DNA from: Melampsora larici-populina 98AG31
Lineage: Eukaryota; Basidiomycota; Pucciniomycetes; Pucciniales; Melampsoraceae
Direction: 5' to 3'
Assembly: GCF_000204055.1 (NCBI RefSeq)
Contig: NW_006768780.1
Coordinates: 160,286 to 224,285 of the forward strand
Length of the DNA: 64,000 nt
Part shown: in pieces, positions 1 through 12,112 of the stretch
Position numbering within the stretch: the stretch's first letter is position 1
How the letters are laid out: each line of letters begins with the position of its first letter
Made by a program: the position numbers and the translations under genes
Notes under the pieces: generated by a model
The model's database searches: none
What the model was told of the DNA's origin: nothing
What the model saw: only the letters and a program-made list of their open reading frames with translations

Positions 1-500
1 TTTTTTGTGTCTCCAAAACCTAACATTCCTTTATTGTTAGATTGATGAGACAATTATTTTTCATGTTTAGGATTCAGCTTCAAGTTTGAGAATGGAAACA
101 AATTGATGAAGATTGAATGGAAGCCTTTAGAAATGTATTGACATCTGATATGATGAGATAGGTCAAAAAGCAATCAAAAATATCTTAAACTTATGTAATT
201 GATTCACAAAAACTTGGAACAGAGTAGAGATTTACTGAGAAATAAATAGATATTCTTGTTAAATGATCAATGAAATTTTCTAACTTTACAAATTTAGATA
301 CAAACAAAACTCGTATTCAATGACTATTTTATGATTTATTTTTTTACATCTTTGCTTTTTTGGACTTGTATTCCTTGAATTGATGAGATACATCTTAGAA
401 GAAACATAATGAAGAAAATTTCTACATCTTGCATGACGGTCACTCGCAGTCGAGTCTTTCTTGGAGAACACGGCATAAGCCAAACAATTTCAATTTCTTG
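1..500. other. AT-rich stretch without a recognised gene
   Basis: I see no convincing gene here. A minus-strand reading frame at 286-483 lies just downstream of the zinc-finger gene and looks finger-like at its start, but the spliced model of that gene already stops at 501, so I treat this as 3' flank or UTR. Confidence 0.5.
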
Positions 501-2934
501 CTAACCTGATGAATGATGATTCCTAATCCTACAGTGTCTACGGGTAAGAAACCGTAACGGGAAGGATTGTCAATATGATAATCTCTATCAATAAAGGACA
601 TATAAATGTAATAAATTTTTAAGATACCTTATCAAAGCATCTTTTCGACTGAAGCATCCTTCACATTCCTTGCAAATCCATTGTGGTTTTCTACCACTAC
701 CAGATCCTTCTAAATCATGAATGGTTTCTTTATGTCGAGCTAAATCGTATGGTCTTCTGAAGACTGTATTACATATTATACCACTTATTTCGTCTATATG
801 CTCGCATCTTATTCCATCTGATGGTGCTTGATCCATCTTGTAAGTCGATTGAACTCTTGCAGATCTTGTTGGTGCTGAGGAATTTCTGGTCCGTCCATGT
901 CTATTTGGGGTTTTGACACCGCCTGATTTACCATTTGTTCTGGATACTACTTTTTCTTCGAGTCTACTAGAAATCATTCCACGGCGAGTAGCTCTATGAT
1001 CAGACTCCTCGCGAAAGCCGGAATTTCTTCTCTTGGCATTAATATCAAAATCTTGTTCCTCTATGCTTGAAGAGTCATCGACATCTTCTTGTTTACTCTT
1101 TAAAAATGAATGTGAACTGACCCTTCCAAAATCTTTACTACTTTTTGAAGTTGTAATAGTATCTTCATATTCGTGATTAGACAAAGAGTCTGAATACTCT
1201 TCATTTAAAAATTTTCTGTCTCGTAATGATGTCTTTCGAGCAGATCTTGCCGGTCCTTTTCTCTTTTGTGAGGTAGTAGAACTTGATGCTACCACATAGT
1301 TTTTCCCTTTGGTCACCTCGTCACGGAGATTCTGATCACGTTTTGATTCCTTCTGGTCCGAATTCTTGTGCTTGGTGCTATCACCGGAACTGACTTCTGC
1401 GTAGCTCTTCATTGACTCAAGATGAGATGATACAACATGAGTTTGGCTAGGTAATATATCATCACTGATAGTTTCATCGAATTCGATTTTCTGTCCAGGT
1501 TGTTCCTCCAGAATGACCTCGACTTTTTGATTTGTGTCCGCTCTATGGCAAGGATCTTGTTTAACTGCATCGCTCTCGTCTTCTGGAAGAAGTAGCTGAC
1601 TTAGGATCAAATCCCCATCTTGGTTCTTACTTTCAAGTAAAGGAGTAGCAAATACTTGGCTTTGCGTTTCCGGGATTTGAAGAGTCTCGGGATGAGGATG
1701 AAGTAAAATTGAATGATCATCGCCATGACATTTATCAGAGCCTTGATCCAATATTTGAACATTTGGTGATGGAGGCCTAGTCAGGTCTTCTTCTGATGTT
1801 GATGAAAAGCCATCGGCGCAATTAGTCAACATATAAGGAAGGCTGGGCGTCGCATACGCAGTTAGGGGGTATTTCGGAGACTGAGAGGTGTCGCACTGAA
1901 GGTTGAGTGGTTCGATAGGCAGGCTGCTTTCGCCCTTTTTCGATTGCCTGGTACCAATTGAAGATAAAACTTGATCATCTTGGTCTTCGGTAAACTTGGT
2001 GCGTCCACCTTCGGTACGTGCCTCGTTACCTCCTATGAGACTGGGCCTGGAAGATGAGGATACAGGTATCCATCGGATAGCATTTTTAGGTACGCAGTGC
2101 GGAGGAAGGTCGAATGAAGCTGCTGTTTCGATAGATGCCTGTTTAGAATGAGTCGTGATACTACCTTTTCGCTGCAACTTGGAGCTACTTTCACTGTAGC
2201 ATTTTTTGGAAGATGGTAAGGGAGAGCGGGACAAATTTGATTCAGGGAAATATGAAGTCCCATGAAGTGGTGTCGGGGGATCGGTTGTGGTGGGATTGGC
2301 CATTCCAGAAGTATTGCTCAGACTGGCTCTTCGGATAGCCTCTTCTTCCAATCTATTGGAGACATTATCATAATCTAGAAATGCTTCTTTGGGACTGACT
2401 GTCAGATCAGTTAGGGATGAAAATTTGTTGGAGTCTATTGGCGGATTGGGACTCCATGGATTGAATAAAGAATGACCTGAAGATAAACTGGAATCCCTCG
2501 TTGGGAGAGACGGCTGCGTCCAGTGATGTATCTCGGTGTCGACTTTGCATGTTGTTGGATCTTGAGCAGACAAGTTCCTTTTATTAGGGATTGATGCACA
2601 TACAGATATTACATCAGATGTGTTGAGACTCGGTTGCTGTGATTGTATATTTGACCATGTCGCTGGTTTGTTCACAAGCCAGATTTAACAGCAGAAATCA
2701 ACGTCAGAGGACAAGGATAAAAAATAGTCAGCATGCTATGTCATCCACCACTGGTTTGTGCGTCACGCAGCCAAAGTGCGCCCTTAAATAGGCATAAGCA
2801 GCTTTAGACCTACTCTGACATCTGGCCTCCTCTCTTCCCGCTTTGAAAGCTTCTTCTGATGTAAAGTTGGAGTTGCTTGGGCGAGGCGAATCGGAAGCAT
2901 CCTGGTTGCAGAAGTAGGCAGTAATATTCGACAT
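501..2934 (-). CDS. C2H2 zinc-finger protein, three-exon model
   Basis: Probable nuclear DNA-binding protein; targets unknown. The main exon (2662-628) encodes a long low-complexity Ser/Thr/Pro-rich region followed by two C-terminal fingers: C-x10-C-x12-H-x4-H (motif FRRPYDLARH), then C-x2-C-x12-H (motif FSRKDALIRH). The second finger is completed only by splicing a 90-bp intron (627-538, GTATCT...CGTAG) to a last exon 537-501, which supplies RHCRIRNHH and the stop. The main frame has no ATG at its 5' end and a stop lies upstream of it, so it needs an upstream exon. An ATG-led frame at 2934-2820 (MSNITAYFCNQD) joins in phase through a 157-bp intron 2819-2663 with a weak GTCAGA donor, giving about 728 residues. 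The fingers and the 3' exon are well supported. The 5' exon is inference and could instead be a separate small ORF. Confidence 0.75.
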
Positions 2935-3266
2935 TGAGCAGAAGATTGATAGTTCAACAGATCATGACTTGAGGGTCAGGCAATCAATTTGGCCAGAGGC
3001 GTTGGGTTGATCTGCAGCCAAAATTCAACAAGATCCAACGAATGCGTCAGAAACATTTCAATTGCGTCAAAAATGCAACTCGGACCAACGACACATTTTA
3101 TAATTCTTGTGAGGAAATCACACCTACTCTTTTTTAGCCAATATATAGAAAGGCTGCTTGAATTAAGATAAGAATGAAAGCTTTTAAGTAGCAACCATTG
3201 AGAGGTCAATAATTCAATTTCAGTGTGTGGTATGAAAGTGTAATTCAATTGGATGATCTTGAAAAC

Positions 3267-3531
3267 ATGTCGGAACTCACACAGCTCCGAACCGAAGTTC
3301 AAGTCAAGCGATACCGTACACTTTGCGAAAAATCTCGGAAGTTGAGACAAGCCAGACAAAAGTCTGGTAAATGTTTCATCACCCGCTGAAGGTCTTTTTA
3401 TAAAGAGTGCCTCAAGAGGCGGACTCAATCAGCTCCTGGACAAGATCTCTGAAGGCGAGGCCGGTGCAAAGCAAGGTGGTACAGATGAGCTGATTGAGCG
3501 CAGTCTTGACCTTTTGTGCCAGGCCTCATGA
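3267..3531 (+). CDS. Possible small two-exon protein, about 70 aa
   Basis: I do not recognise this protein. An ATG at 3267 opens a 33-codon charged helical stretch (MSELTQLRTEVQVKRYRT). A 52-bp GT-AG intron (3367-3418, with an internal CTGA branch-like site) joins it in phase to a second exon, GLNQLLDKISEGEAG through SLDLLCQAS and TGA. Continuous phase, a short fungal-size intron and helix-friendly composition support it, but there is no homology evidence. It would be transcribed divergently from the zinc-finger gene. A 150-codon frame on the other strand covers the same DNA; I judge that one to be the shadow. Confidence 0.35.
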
Positions 3532-4163
3532 CTTCGTTAGATCACCGTGTTTCAATCGAAAGTTTGTACAGGTCAACATAAATTTCATGCATCGCTTTGG
3601 GTGGAACACGGCCGCGGTCTGTTTGTAGTTTTGATGATAAGCTTAGCTAGGCTGAGCTAGCGATGAAGACGAAGCGCTGGCTATCCGGATCATCAATCTC
3701 TTATGACTCTGACGGTCCTTTACATCCACTAGCTATGGAATAGGTGTACAAAGGTTGCTCCTTCATTACGGGTCCGGGTCACTCGAAAAAGGTGAAATAG
3801 ATGAATGGCGTAGACTTTGTCTCTTATAAACTTCAATTATAACTCTTATGCACTCGCCGTACAATTGACTCCAAGACTGAGAGTCCATCTTGTCATCGGG
3901 GTCAAGCACAACTGTCGAAAATGATGAGGTCCACATCTATCATTCACTTTTCCAATCATAGAAGCTGAGAAAGCTCGAGGTGCACATTGGGCGGACTAAA
4001 CAACAAAAACACACTCGTTTCGTTATGAACCTCAAATCGCAACTAGTGCTTGATCATCCATTATCAGGTGCGACAAACAGAAGTCTCACTTGACTACAAA
4101 AGCCCACAAAAGCGACAAAGAAAAGCCTACAGTTCATGGCCATAAATCTTTACATGCCCTGAT
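3532..4163. other. Intergenic, nothing recognised
   Basis: No supported reading frame, repeat or RNA gene was seen between the small plus-strand gene and the 3' end of the histidine-rich gene. Confidence 0.5.
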
Positions 4164-5020
4164 CTATTTAGAGTAACCAGCAGAGACTTGACCAGAAACT
4201 ACAATCAAAGGATCGCTAGAAGTAGAAGAGTCATCCTGTGGCGTGGAACATCCGGATGGTGGAGAAGGATCCTTGGGAGGTTGTGGGCTGGGATATGGTT
4301 TAGGCTTAGGAGGAGCTGGGGTAGGGTCGTGAGGTGGAGATTTCGGAGGGCCCGGGTACTTGGGTGACGGGTCAGGAGTTGGATCAGAGTCGTGTGGATG
4401 TTTTGGGTGATCGTGGCCGTGCTTGGGGTGGTGAGGATCATGGTGCTTGTGCTTCGGGTGGTGAGGATCATGGTGCTTGTGCTTCGGGTGGTGAGGATGA
4501 TCGTGCTTGTGCTTCGGGTGATGAGGATGATCGTGTTGATGCTTCGACTCGTCGGAGTCGTCACAGTCACAGTCGATCACGGCATCCTACTCGTCTGAAG
4601 GTCAGATCGCGTTGTTCGAGCTAGGAATATTCAATATCTCCTGTATTGACTCACCAGCTTCTCGTGGCGGGCTTCCAAGGCCACCGCACCAGCACCATCC
4701 GCTATCGCATTCGAGCTGAGTCGCGTGAGGAATTTCGGATAGCACGTCAGGGTCTCAGCTTCAGAGGCAGGTGACTGAGCGAACTCGGAAGGAGGATTAG
4801 ACACTCACCGTTTATTAGCGACGTCAAGAGGTGAGCCATTTGTTTGATCCACCACTCCCGCTACGGTGAGATGTCCACCGGTGGAGATGTCCCAAGTGAG
4901 TTAGTTATGGATAATTATAATGCAACTTCAAATCGAAGGCAACAAAGGATATCATTCGTTACCTGCAAGCGCGAAGACGACAACACAAGCAATTCTGATG
5001 AACTTAGTATTGAGAAACAT
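4164..5020 (-). CDS. Secreted histidine-rich tandem-repeat protein, four exons
   Basis: Predicted extracellular protein of about 197 residues. The ATG at 5020 begins a clear signal peptide (MFLNTKFIRIACVVVFALA). Exons 5020-4963, 4860-4809, 4715-4655 and 4586-4164 join in phase, with donors GTAACG, GTGAGT and GTGAGT and acceptors CGTAG, CTCAG and AGTAG. The mature part starts with a short linker ending in a dibasic KR that resembles a Kex2 site (DVANKR), then an acidic stretch (DCDCDDSDE), then about five 10-residue repeats built on HDPHHPKHKH, and finally a Pro/Lys/Ser-rich tail. The composition suggests metal or polyanion binding. In a rust this class of protein is a candidate secreted effector or wall protein, but function is inference. 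No upstream frame other than the spliced one supplies a signal peptide. Alternative: a cell-wall structural repeat protein. Confidence 0.75.
4401..4550. repeat. Coding 30-bp tandem repeat (His-rich)
   Basis: About five 30-bp units encode the HDPHHPKHKH decapeptide. The two central units are nearly identical at DNA level and the outer ones have diverged. The multiple-of-three unit keeps the frame, so copy number can change without breaking the protein. Confidence 0.85.
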
Positions 5021-6566
5021 TCTGGAGGTCTGAAAGGAACTGAAGAGCAAGGGGAATCAGTGCCAACGGGCTTAATCTGAGAGTAGAAGGATCGAGACTG
5101 ACAGTTATGATTTTGCCTCAAGGATTTGGGGACACTGAAGGTGTAAGAAGCGAAAGCTGGAAATGAAAGTGGATGGGTTTTGATGACCGGGAGACTGTTG
5201 AAAGATGAGTCATTTTATACCTGTCTTGTGTTACTTCTTTTTTTTGCTTTGCTCATACGCTTTGTGGAGGCCTTTCCCGACCCTGTGGATGTGAGTCTAC
5301 GGCCTAGCCTTCAAAATGTCACCGACGGTCGCTGAAAAATTCCACCCTCCCCAACTCTGCCCATCTCACCTCGAATGTACGTACAAAGGTCCTCAGATCC
5401 GAGCCTGAGGGTGCTCTGTGTTATGGTAGCGTTCTACTCTGCAGAGCATAGCTGATCTGTTCATGGATTTGTCCACCAGAGGCAAAAGTCAGACGGAGCT
5501 TCTCATCACGCTTGGAGCACGGCAGCAGTCGCATGGTTTCGGCTATATGGAAAGTACGGCGAGATTTGAGGAGGACAATTTGACGCGACATTTTGGTCGG
5601 GCCAGAAGTTTATGAGCGTCAGCGTCCCTGCGATAACTAACCGCATCACAGCGAGACACATGTGCATCCCGTGAAGACTTTTTGAGGGCATCTATTTTAT
5701 GTCTTGTAGGGATATGTATTTCCGAAGCCCGTGCTCAAAACTATGGAGTGTGAGTACATATCACAATCGAACGTCGACAATAAAATCTTGGATGTCGAGT
5801 TAGACTTATGTGTAGATGGTTTTTGTCAATCAATCGTACGAGAGAAATCAGGAACTGTGTTTCAATCCAAGATGATCATGCGAGACGTAGAAACATATTT
5901 ACTCGTGGAAACTTTTCCTTATACTCTAGACATAAACTCCAGCTGCAAGTGTACGCTCAGATTGTACACAGCCGAATTTTGAGGATTTTTCTGCGACGGG
6001 CAGCAGACACCCTCACGCCAAGAGGACCAAAATGGAAGGCTGAGGAGTGAACTGACACCCCCATCGGCATAAATAGCAAAGTGAGGGTAGAGGGTTGTAG
6101 CTGGCTCCGTGCGAAAAATCATCGGGGTCTGAACAGTCTGTATAAATCAGAGTTGTTCAACATCATTCTGGGCATGATAAATCCACCCTACAACACTCAC
6201 ATCTTCAGTGTGAAGATACCTCCAGGGATCCTTGCATTCTTTATTATTGTTGAATGCGCCTGTGGGGTCTCAAAACCTGCTTGGAAGGGAAGACAAATTG
6301 GATACCAAGGTTCCCTCTTGTGAGATGTAGAGATCAGAGTCCTAGGTAACAAAACCTGATTTAAGAGTTTGTCGCCCGCCCCAGGACTCAGGAGACTCCA
6401 ATTATATTAGCCCTGGGCGAGTGCCAGATGAAGATACAAGCCTATGTGAGGAAGTGAAGCTGCTGATTAAAAAGAAGACCCACTAGAGAACATTTGATCT
6501 GTGAAATGTCTGTGATATGTTACCCAAGACTTGCCCGTCATCTACGAGTATTTACCATTAACAATT
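5021..6566. other. Intergenic, only weak reading frames
   Basis: Short frames exist (for example an ATG-led 50-codon frame at about 5464 and one at 5743-5982), but none has a domain, a convincing splice partner or a signal peptide. I see no transposon ends here. Confidence 0.4.
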
Positions 6567-8765
6567 GGAAACGACTCGGGCCACACTCATCTTTGCTACA
6601 GCCACACTTCACGTAAGGTGGCTCTAAAGCAAACTTAACATACTCAGGGCCGGGTCACAGCCCTAATGTGTAGCCAAGTCACATGAAGTACGGTGGCTCT
6701 AAAGCGCCACTTGAGTCACTTTGTCAAAATTGACAAAAGCAACAAAAATGACCCAAAATAAGCCCCGGTGAACAGGTGCCGACCCTGGCCGACCCTGCTT
6801 GGCCAAATCATCAGATTCTCCTTTGCCTTCTCATCACCAAATTTTCTGCATCGACTTCAGCGGAGTACTTGAGGAAAACAATAGTTAAAGTTGTTGAAGC
6901 ATGATGAACTCCAAGATCAAGACAATAATGCTATAGGATTAATGAAAACAAACTTTATAGGAATACAGCATATATAGTCAATTGAATCAATTGATTTTCT
7001 TTGACGAGTTTATTGTAGGGATCCTCCTATTTCCCTTCTATTTCTCTGAAAGACAGCTGGTCTTCCTAGAAATTGAGGGTGCTTTATCTCTTTCAGCTCA
7101 TATACATAGCATACCTTACTTGAAATCACGGATTGAGACACATTTTGCTAGATGTCCGGCGATAAATTGAACATTCACTGCATTTTTGACAATGTCTGAC
7201 TTATTTAAACAAGATTGTCAGATCCCTGAAAAATTATCCTCTTTGTTTCATCTCTCAATCCTTACAAAAGTGATGAATATCAACAAAATAACGTGCTGAT
7301 AAGATGGACTGAGACCTCGATGAATTGAGGATTGCCACGGGTCTGGACATTGTCCAGGGTCGGCACCTGTTCGCTGGGGCTTATTTTGGGTCATTTTTGT
7401 TGTTTTTGTCAATTTTGACGATGTGACTCAAGTGGCGCTTTAGAGCCACCATACTTCATGTGACTTGGCTACACATTAGGGCTGTGACCCGGCCCTGAGT
7501 ATGACAGGGCGGCCCCGGGGCTTTGCCCGGCCTTGGTCAGACCCGAGGGGATCCAGAAAACACTCAGGGCCAGCCAGGGCACACCCTGAATTGATCTCAA
7601 GAGGTAAAAGGGGCCATATGGGGGGATTTCTGGCGTTTGTTGCACATCTAGGTGTATAAAATTGTACATAAACCTTATATTGGCCTACTCAAACCTTGGA
7701 GAGAGCCATGGGACCCAACTCAAAAGGCAATTTTTTAGATTATTCAGCAAAAAAAATGACGGGCACCGGGGCGGACCGGGCCCCCCGGGTGCTCACAGGG
7801 CTTTTATGACCCTTCTTAAGTAGGTTTTGGTGTGTCAGGGCACGTACTGTCTGCTTCCAGAAAACCAGCAGGCACAGTCGGCCGGGCGGGGCCAGGGCCG
7901 GGTCACAGCTCTACTACACATACTGCATACATGTATTTACTAGCCTTACAATATACGTTCCAGATCAAAGATCCAGGGAGAACCACCACAGCCATTATCA
8001 CAACCACCATCTCTAAAACATTAATTGGACGTACGATAAAAGCTTGATATGATCATTTCATGAAAGCTGAAATGCTTGAACAACAATTAAAAACTCTTGA
8101 AGAATCTGATCCGGAAGTTCATCGGCGTAATAATGCTCAATCATGCTCACAGTCGCCATCGACTTAAACTGGAGGAGTTTGCAAATCGACCCCAAGCTTG
8201 ATTTTACTGTTTACCAACTACTTAGTCGAGGTATGAACTTGTGTATCACTAGGCTTGCTGTAGCCTCCTTCACATAATATGATCACTTTGATCAAGTCTA
8301 AATCCTTACAGTCTTCTATTCCTGAGAAATCCTTGGGTGATGCGAGAAACTCGGCAAACTGATCAATGGTCTTGACTAAGCATTTGATTCCCTATGTACC
8401 CCACTCCTGTACCATCCAACTCAAACTGACTTTCCAATAACCTTCCTCAAGGTCTCTTGTTATCTACTGTCTTGCATCACGGAAACAATTCATTGTAAAC
8501 AACTCAATATACAATGCATCAAGCAATCATGATCCAACCCGATCAAACATGACTGTTCAACAATTACATTTTTATCATCCCTTTTCCACCTTGCTCTTCC
8601 TGCTTGTTTCTCAATCCTTTGATTACCGGCGAAAAGCAAATGCACAGTTACATGGAGTGTGGTTTGTACTACTAAAATTCTGAATACAAAATACATGTAC
8701 ATATGTGTAGCCAAGTCACGTGAAGTGTGGCCGTAGCCAAGATGAGTGTGGCCCAAGTTGTTTCC
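6567..8765. mobile_element. Nested inverted-repeat DNA element (outer)
   Basis: The ends are imperfect inverted repeats. The left begins GGAAACGACTCGGGCCAC at 6567, and the right, read in reverse complement from 8765, begins GGAAACAACTTGGGCCAC; similarity continues for about 40 bp. A second inverted-repeat element sits inside the left half. I found no transposase frame and no clean target-site duplication, so superfamily and activity are unresolved. GC-rich sequence at 7500-7900 repeats parts of the inner terminus (GGGCCGGGTCACAGC also appears near 7895), which suggests repeated insertions of related elements. Confidence 0.55.
6639..7503. mobile_element. Inner inverted-repeat element, about 150-bp TIRs
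   Basis: The left arm starts CATACTCAGGGCCGGGTCAC and the right arm is its reverse complement, ending GGCCCTGAGTATG. The arms match for roughly 150 bp, including a shared stretch about lack of methylated-looking CpG-poor AT sequence near GACCCAAAATAAGCCCC. The core is AT-rich with no transposase. The CAGGG terminus resembles hAT-type ends, but the flanking 8-mers are not direct repeats, so I do not assign a superfamily. Confidence 0.65.
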
Positions 8766-10104
8766 TTAAAAATTAACTAACAAAAGAAGTGGGGCTACGG
8801 TAATCCAGCTCACTTTCAATCTCAATCACTTGGTCTCATCTCACTCAGCAATTGTTGTTTTTTTCCTTAATTGTTGCAAAGTTTGAGCCTTTGGCCTACT
8901 GTATAGACAGCTGTTGTAACCTCAGCCAAGCCAGTGGATTTGTTTCACAGTGCCCATGTAGAGGCTCCTAATCTAAAACTATACCCAATTCCAAGTTAAG
9001 AGATAAATCCAATTGACTCATCAACTTCAACTCCTAACTTTATTCAAAAACCATCCACTCAATTCAGATGATTTCTCACTATCAAATTTTCTATCATATT
9101 TCCATTGGTTTCAATCCAGTTGATCAAATTTATTGACTGTTGCTAGACACTGCCCACACCCTGCACCCAGGTAGATGCTCTGTCAAAGTGTGGGCGCTGG
9201 TTTCGTGTCCCTAGATCCCTAGAAATAGATGTAGGCGCCAGAGATTACATTTATTTTTGGAAAATCTGGCTAGTAGGCGCTGGATTTCAGGCACCTTTAT
9301 CCTTTTTCATTGGAAAAAAATATAGGTGCCAGGAATATAGTGCCTACATCCTCAAATATGACTGTTGTGGTGCATGCCTCAGCGACTACTTCAAGTTCTG
9401 ATGTTTTTCAACTTGCAAAAAACACATTTTGAGTTAGAAGTATGTTTTTCAGGTAACCAAAAACATATTCTGAGCGACAAGCAACACACTCTGCCACAGC
9501 AAGCATGTTTTTTGGTGTGTTGCTCTGAAACACACAACAACACCCAGCAGCAGACACTGCGTTGCGGTAAGTACCTCAACAACAAAAGTAAAGGTTGGGT
9601 TGTGTGGCACCTTGACCGTTGCACAACACATCATGTGCAACAGCGCCAAGGAAATGTTGAGCTTTGAGTTGTTTTGGCCAGTGACACAACAAATGTTGTT
9701 GCAGCCCAAAAAAACTATCAATTTGACACATCTGTTGGCACAACGGGTCAGGCCACAACCTAGAGTTTGATTTCTTGGTGTGGTGTGGTTGGAAAAACCG
9801 CAACGCAAGCCCAGCGCAGCACACAACACCTGTGTTTCTGGCCCAGGCTTGTTAGAAGTATGTTTTCTGAGTTATGAAAACATATTTTGAGTGATGAGTA
9901 TGTTGTCAGTGACTCAAGCAACATATTTTGACTTACAAGTATGTTTTTTTAATTTTGAAGGACATATGGGATGAGGTGGATCATCTAGGGGGAGCCGTTT
10001 ACACAAGCAAAACAGCATGGAGTAGATATCCAAGGCAGTCCACCAATCAAGCCATACCTTTGCATTTGGAAACAGGAAAAAGATAGTGTCAAGCATTTGA
10101 GAGT
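8766..10104. other. Repeat-like, non-coding stretch
   Basis: Contains recurring GGCGC/AGGCGCC words at 9180-9340 and a GTTG/CAAC-rich block at about 9365-9960 with repeated AAGTATGTTTT and ACATATTTTGAG words on both sides. The long overlapping frames on both strands at 9391-9829 reflect this biased composition rather than genes. Confidence 0.4.
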
Positions 10105-12112
10105 TGTGCCACTAGGTTTGTCAAGTTGAAGGAGGTCAAGAGCCATCCACTGTAGAGCTTATAACCCAACAAGGGTTATACAGAGCGTGAAGGGGATGAT
10201 CTACCAACAAATTACTAGTCGAAGATGTCTAAGGACTGCCCTCCTAAAACAAGACAATCAGAAAGGGGAACTCTGTTGAATTGAGTACTGTTAAGGCACC
10301 AGAGAAAAGCAACTTTAAAGGATTAAAAGCACACATATTTTAACTCAAAAGCACAATTTTTATTGCTCTCAACACTGCTATAGTGTTATTCCAATATGAT
10401 AGCTAAGAAAATAAAGCAATATCTTTTTGATATTATTCCCAATAAGTCTTTTTGACTAGAACACTAAAGTAAATTTCTCTTTATAGCTGTACTAAAGGGC
10501 ATATGTAAGTGACAAAGTACTGCTAAAATAAGTTTATGATGATAAACAAAATGATAAATGTGTAGATGATAAAGAGAAAAGGGGAACAAAAATCTCAAAA
10601 TCATCCTAGATTATATATATTAATGTGTTACAACTCTTACAATGGTCAACAGCTTCAAAAACCAATCAACTTTGACAAAAAAACCCTAAAAACCAAATGT
10701 AGTGATTGTTTTACTAATATATGATGTAATTTTCACAGCCAAAAGTGATCAATGATGTAGTTCAATGATGTACAACACTTCTTATGACGAATACAGGTGA
10801 TTTTTTCCTTGTAAACTGACTGAAAACCTATTTTTAAAGGTTTGGGTTTTTCCAAATGGTGTCCAATTTTGGATTACTAAAGTGCATCTTGTAGAGCTTG
10901 TGATACTGATCAATAATTGGTGCCATATCATTTATTTCTGATGAGAATGGATGAGTTATTGAGCTGTGAAGGTAAGGTTTTTGTATGTAAATGTGGTTAC
11001 ATGTATGCATGTAAGTGTAAATTTTGAAATCCACACCAGTTTCTTATTTCCCTTATACGTTCTGTCACACACCTCTGTTACTAATGATTTAAAGTTTGTA
11101 CATTATGTAAATACCTTGTTTGCGTTCAATGAGCCATCTACCATCCCATTCTGACGTCATTTGACATATGTAATAAGCTAAAAACCTCCATTTTTGGCAA
11201 AATCCACCCATTTTTACCACTTTACACAGCTGTTGCTCCTTCTCTCTTGCTCCTGTAATATGACATCATCATCTATAACTGTAAAAATCCCTGAAAATCC
11301 TCTTGGCACCCTTAACTATTATCACCACCACCATCACATACGTAAACGGCCTGTGAACCCTTGTTTACCAACTTCAAAAAAGTACCATTTCCTCAATAAC
11401 TTCCATTTCCCCTTATCAAACCTCAAGATTAAAATTGTTACTGACTAATATAATGCTTTTCTTTCATATTATAACCTCACAAAACCCATAAACCTATTAT
11501 TACTACCCTAAAAACCATTTCCAAGTCTGTATACCTATATTGTTGAATTTTCCTTATGTTTTTCTTTCTTTTCTTTTTGTAATTCATTGATAATAGTGTA
11601 TAATGATCTTAGTAAGTTGTGTGTGATAAAGAGACATAACAATGACATAATCAATAATACCTAGGCCTAAAAAGAGCTTCTATTGATCAGATTCCTTCAA
11701 TTTTGAGTTTGCTTCCCTGCTAAACTTTTCCAGTAAACTTGGTAAACTGCTTTCATTAAATTCCTGTGATTGATCCCATAAATTGATCACCACAATGGGC
11801 TGAAGGAAATGAATGGCAATTAGTCTTCCCAAAATCAAGCTGTGACATGAAAGTGACAAGGTATGCCCAATACCAGTTGTTTGTTATCAATTTCCAATTA
11901 TGCCGGTGTTTTGTATGACAACCAACAAAGGCCAAGTGAAAAGCTTGAATCTGGTCGGAGTGATGTTACCAAATCCAGTTTTCTCCCATGGACAATTGTA
12001 TTTCACTCTCTCAAGATGTACCTCTGCTTCAAATGTACATGTATGTATACCATTGGCCTCTGGTGGTTTGCAAACCATCAATATTGTTTTCCATCCTGTG
12101 TTAATCTTTTAA
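10105..12112 (+). pseudogene. Helitron helicase C-terminal remnant split by an LTR
   Basis: Degenerate Pif1/Helitron helicase sequence. A short piece at about 10105-10150 reads CATRFVKLKEVKSH, matching the conserved CNGTRLL region. After an inserted LTR unit the homology resumes at about 11795 and runs to FHPVLIF at 12112, including FCMTTNK, FSHGQLYFTLSRC and NVHVCIPLASGG. It aligns residue by residue with the last part of the Helitron gene at 24288-24566 in this window (FCMTINKSQG, FSHGQLYVALSRC). Several frames are broken. No Rep domain remains. Confidence 0.75.
10151..11794 (-). mobile_element. Solo-LTR-like unit, copy 1 (inverted)
   Basis: A 1644-bp unit bounded by TGTAGAGC at 10151 and ACCACA at 11794. 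In its own orientation it starts TGTGGTGATC and ends CTACA, i.e. TG...CA. It is the reverse-complement relative of the copies at 14436-16199 and 40460-48313. It interrupts the Helitron remnant. The adjacent 4-mers (CCAC and ATGG) do not match, so no target duplication is visible for this copy. No coding capacity was seen. Confidence 0.7.

Noticed and set aside
2976..3428. 150-codon minus-strand frame opposite the small plus-strand gene
   Set aside because: No domain, no signal peptide and unusual composition; the plus strand explains the region better with an in-phase intron.
4334..4624. Overlapping plus-strand frames across the His-rich repeat
   Set aside because: Repeats of 30 bp open all frames; only the minus strand has introns and a signal peptide in phase.
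4655..4860. Resemblance of an alternative exon reading (starting MAHLLTSLIN) to a checkpoint-clamp N-terminus
   Set aside because: That reading starts at an internal ATG and uses a poorer acceptor; the signal-peptide model explains all exons with better splice sites.
9391..9829. Long frames on both strands in the GTTG/CAAC-rich block
   Set aside because: All frames are open because of biased low-complexity composition; Cys/Gln-rich nonsense without motifs.
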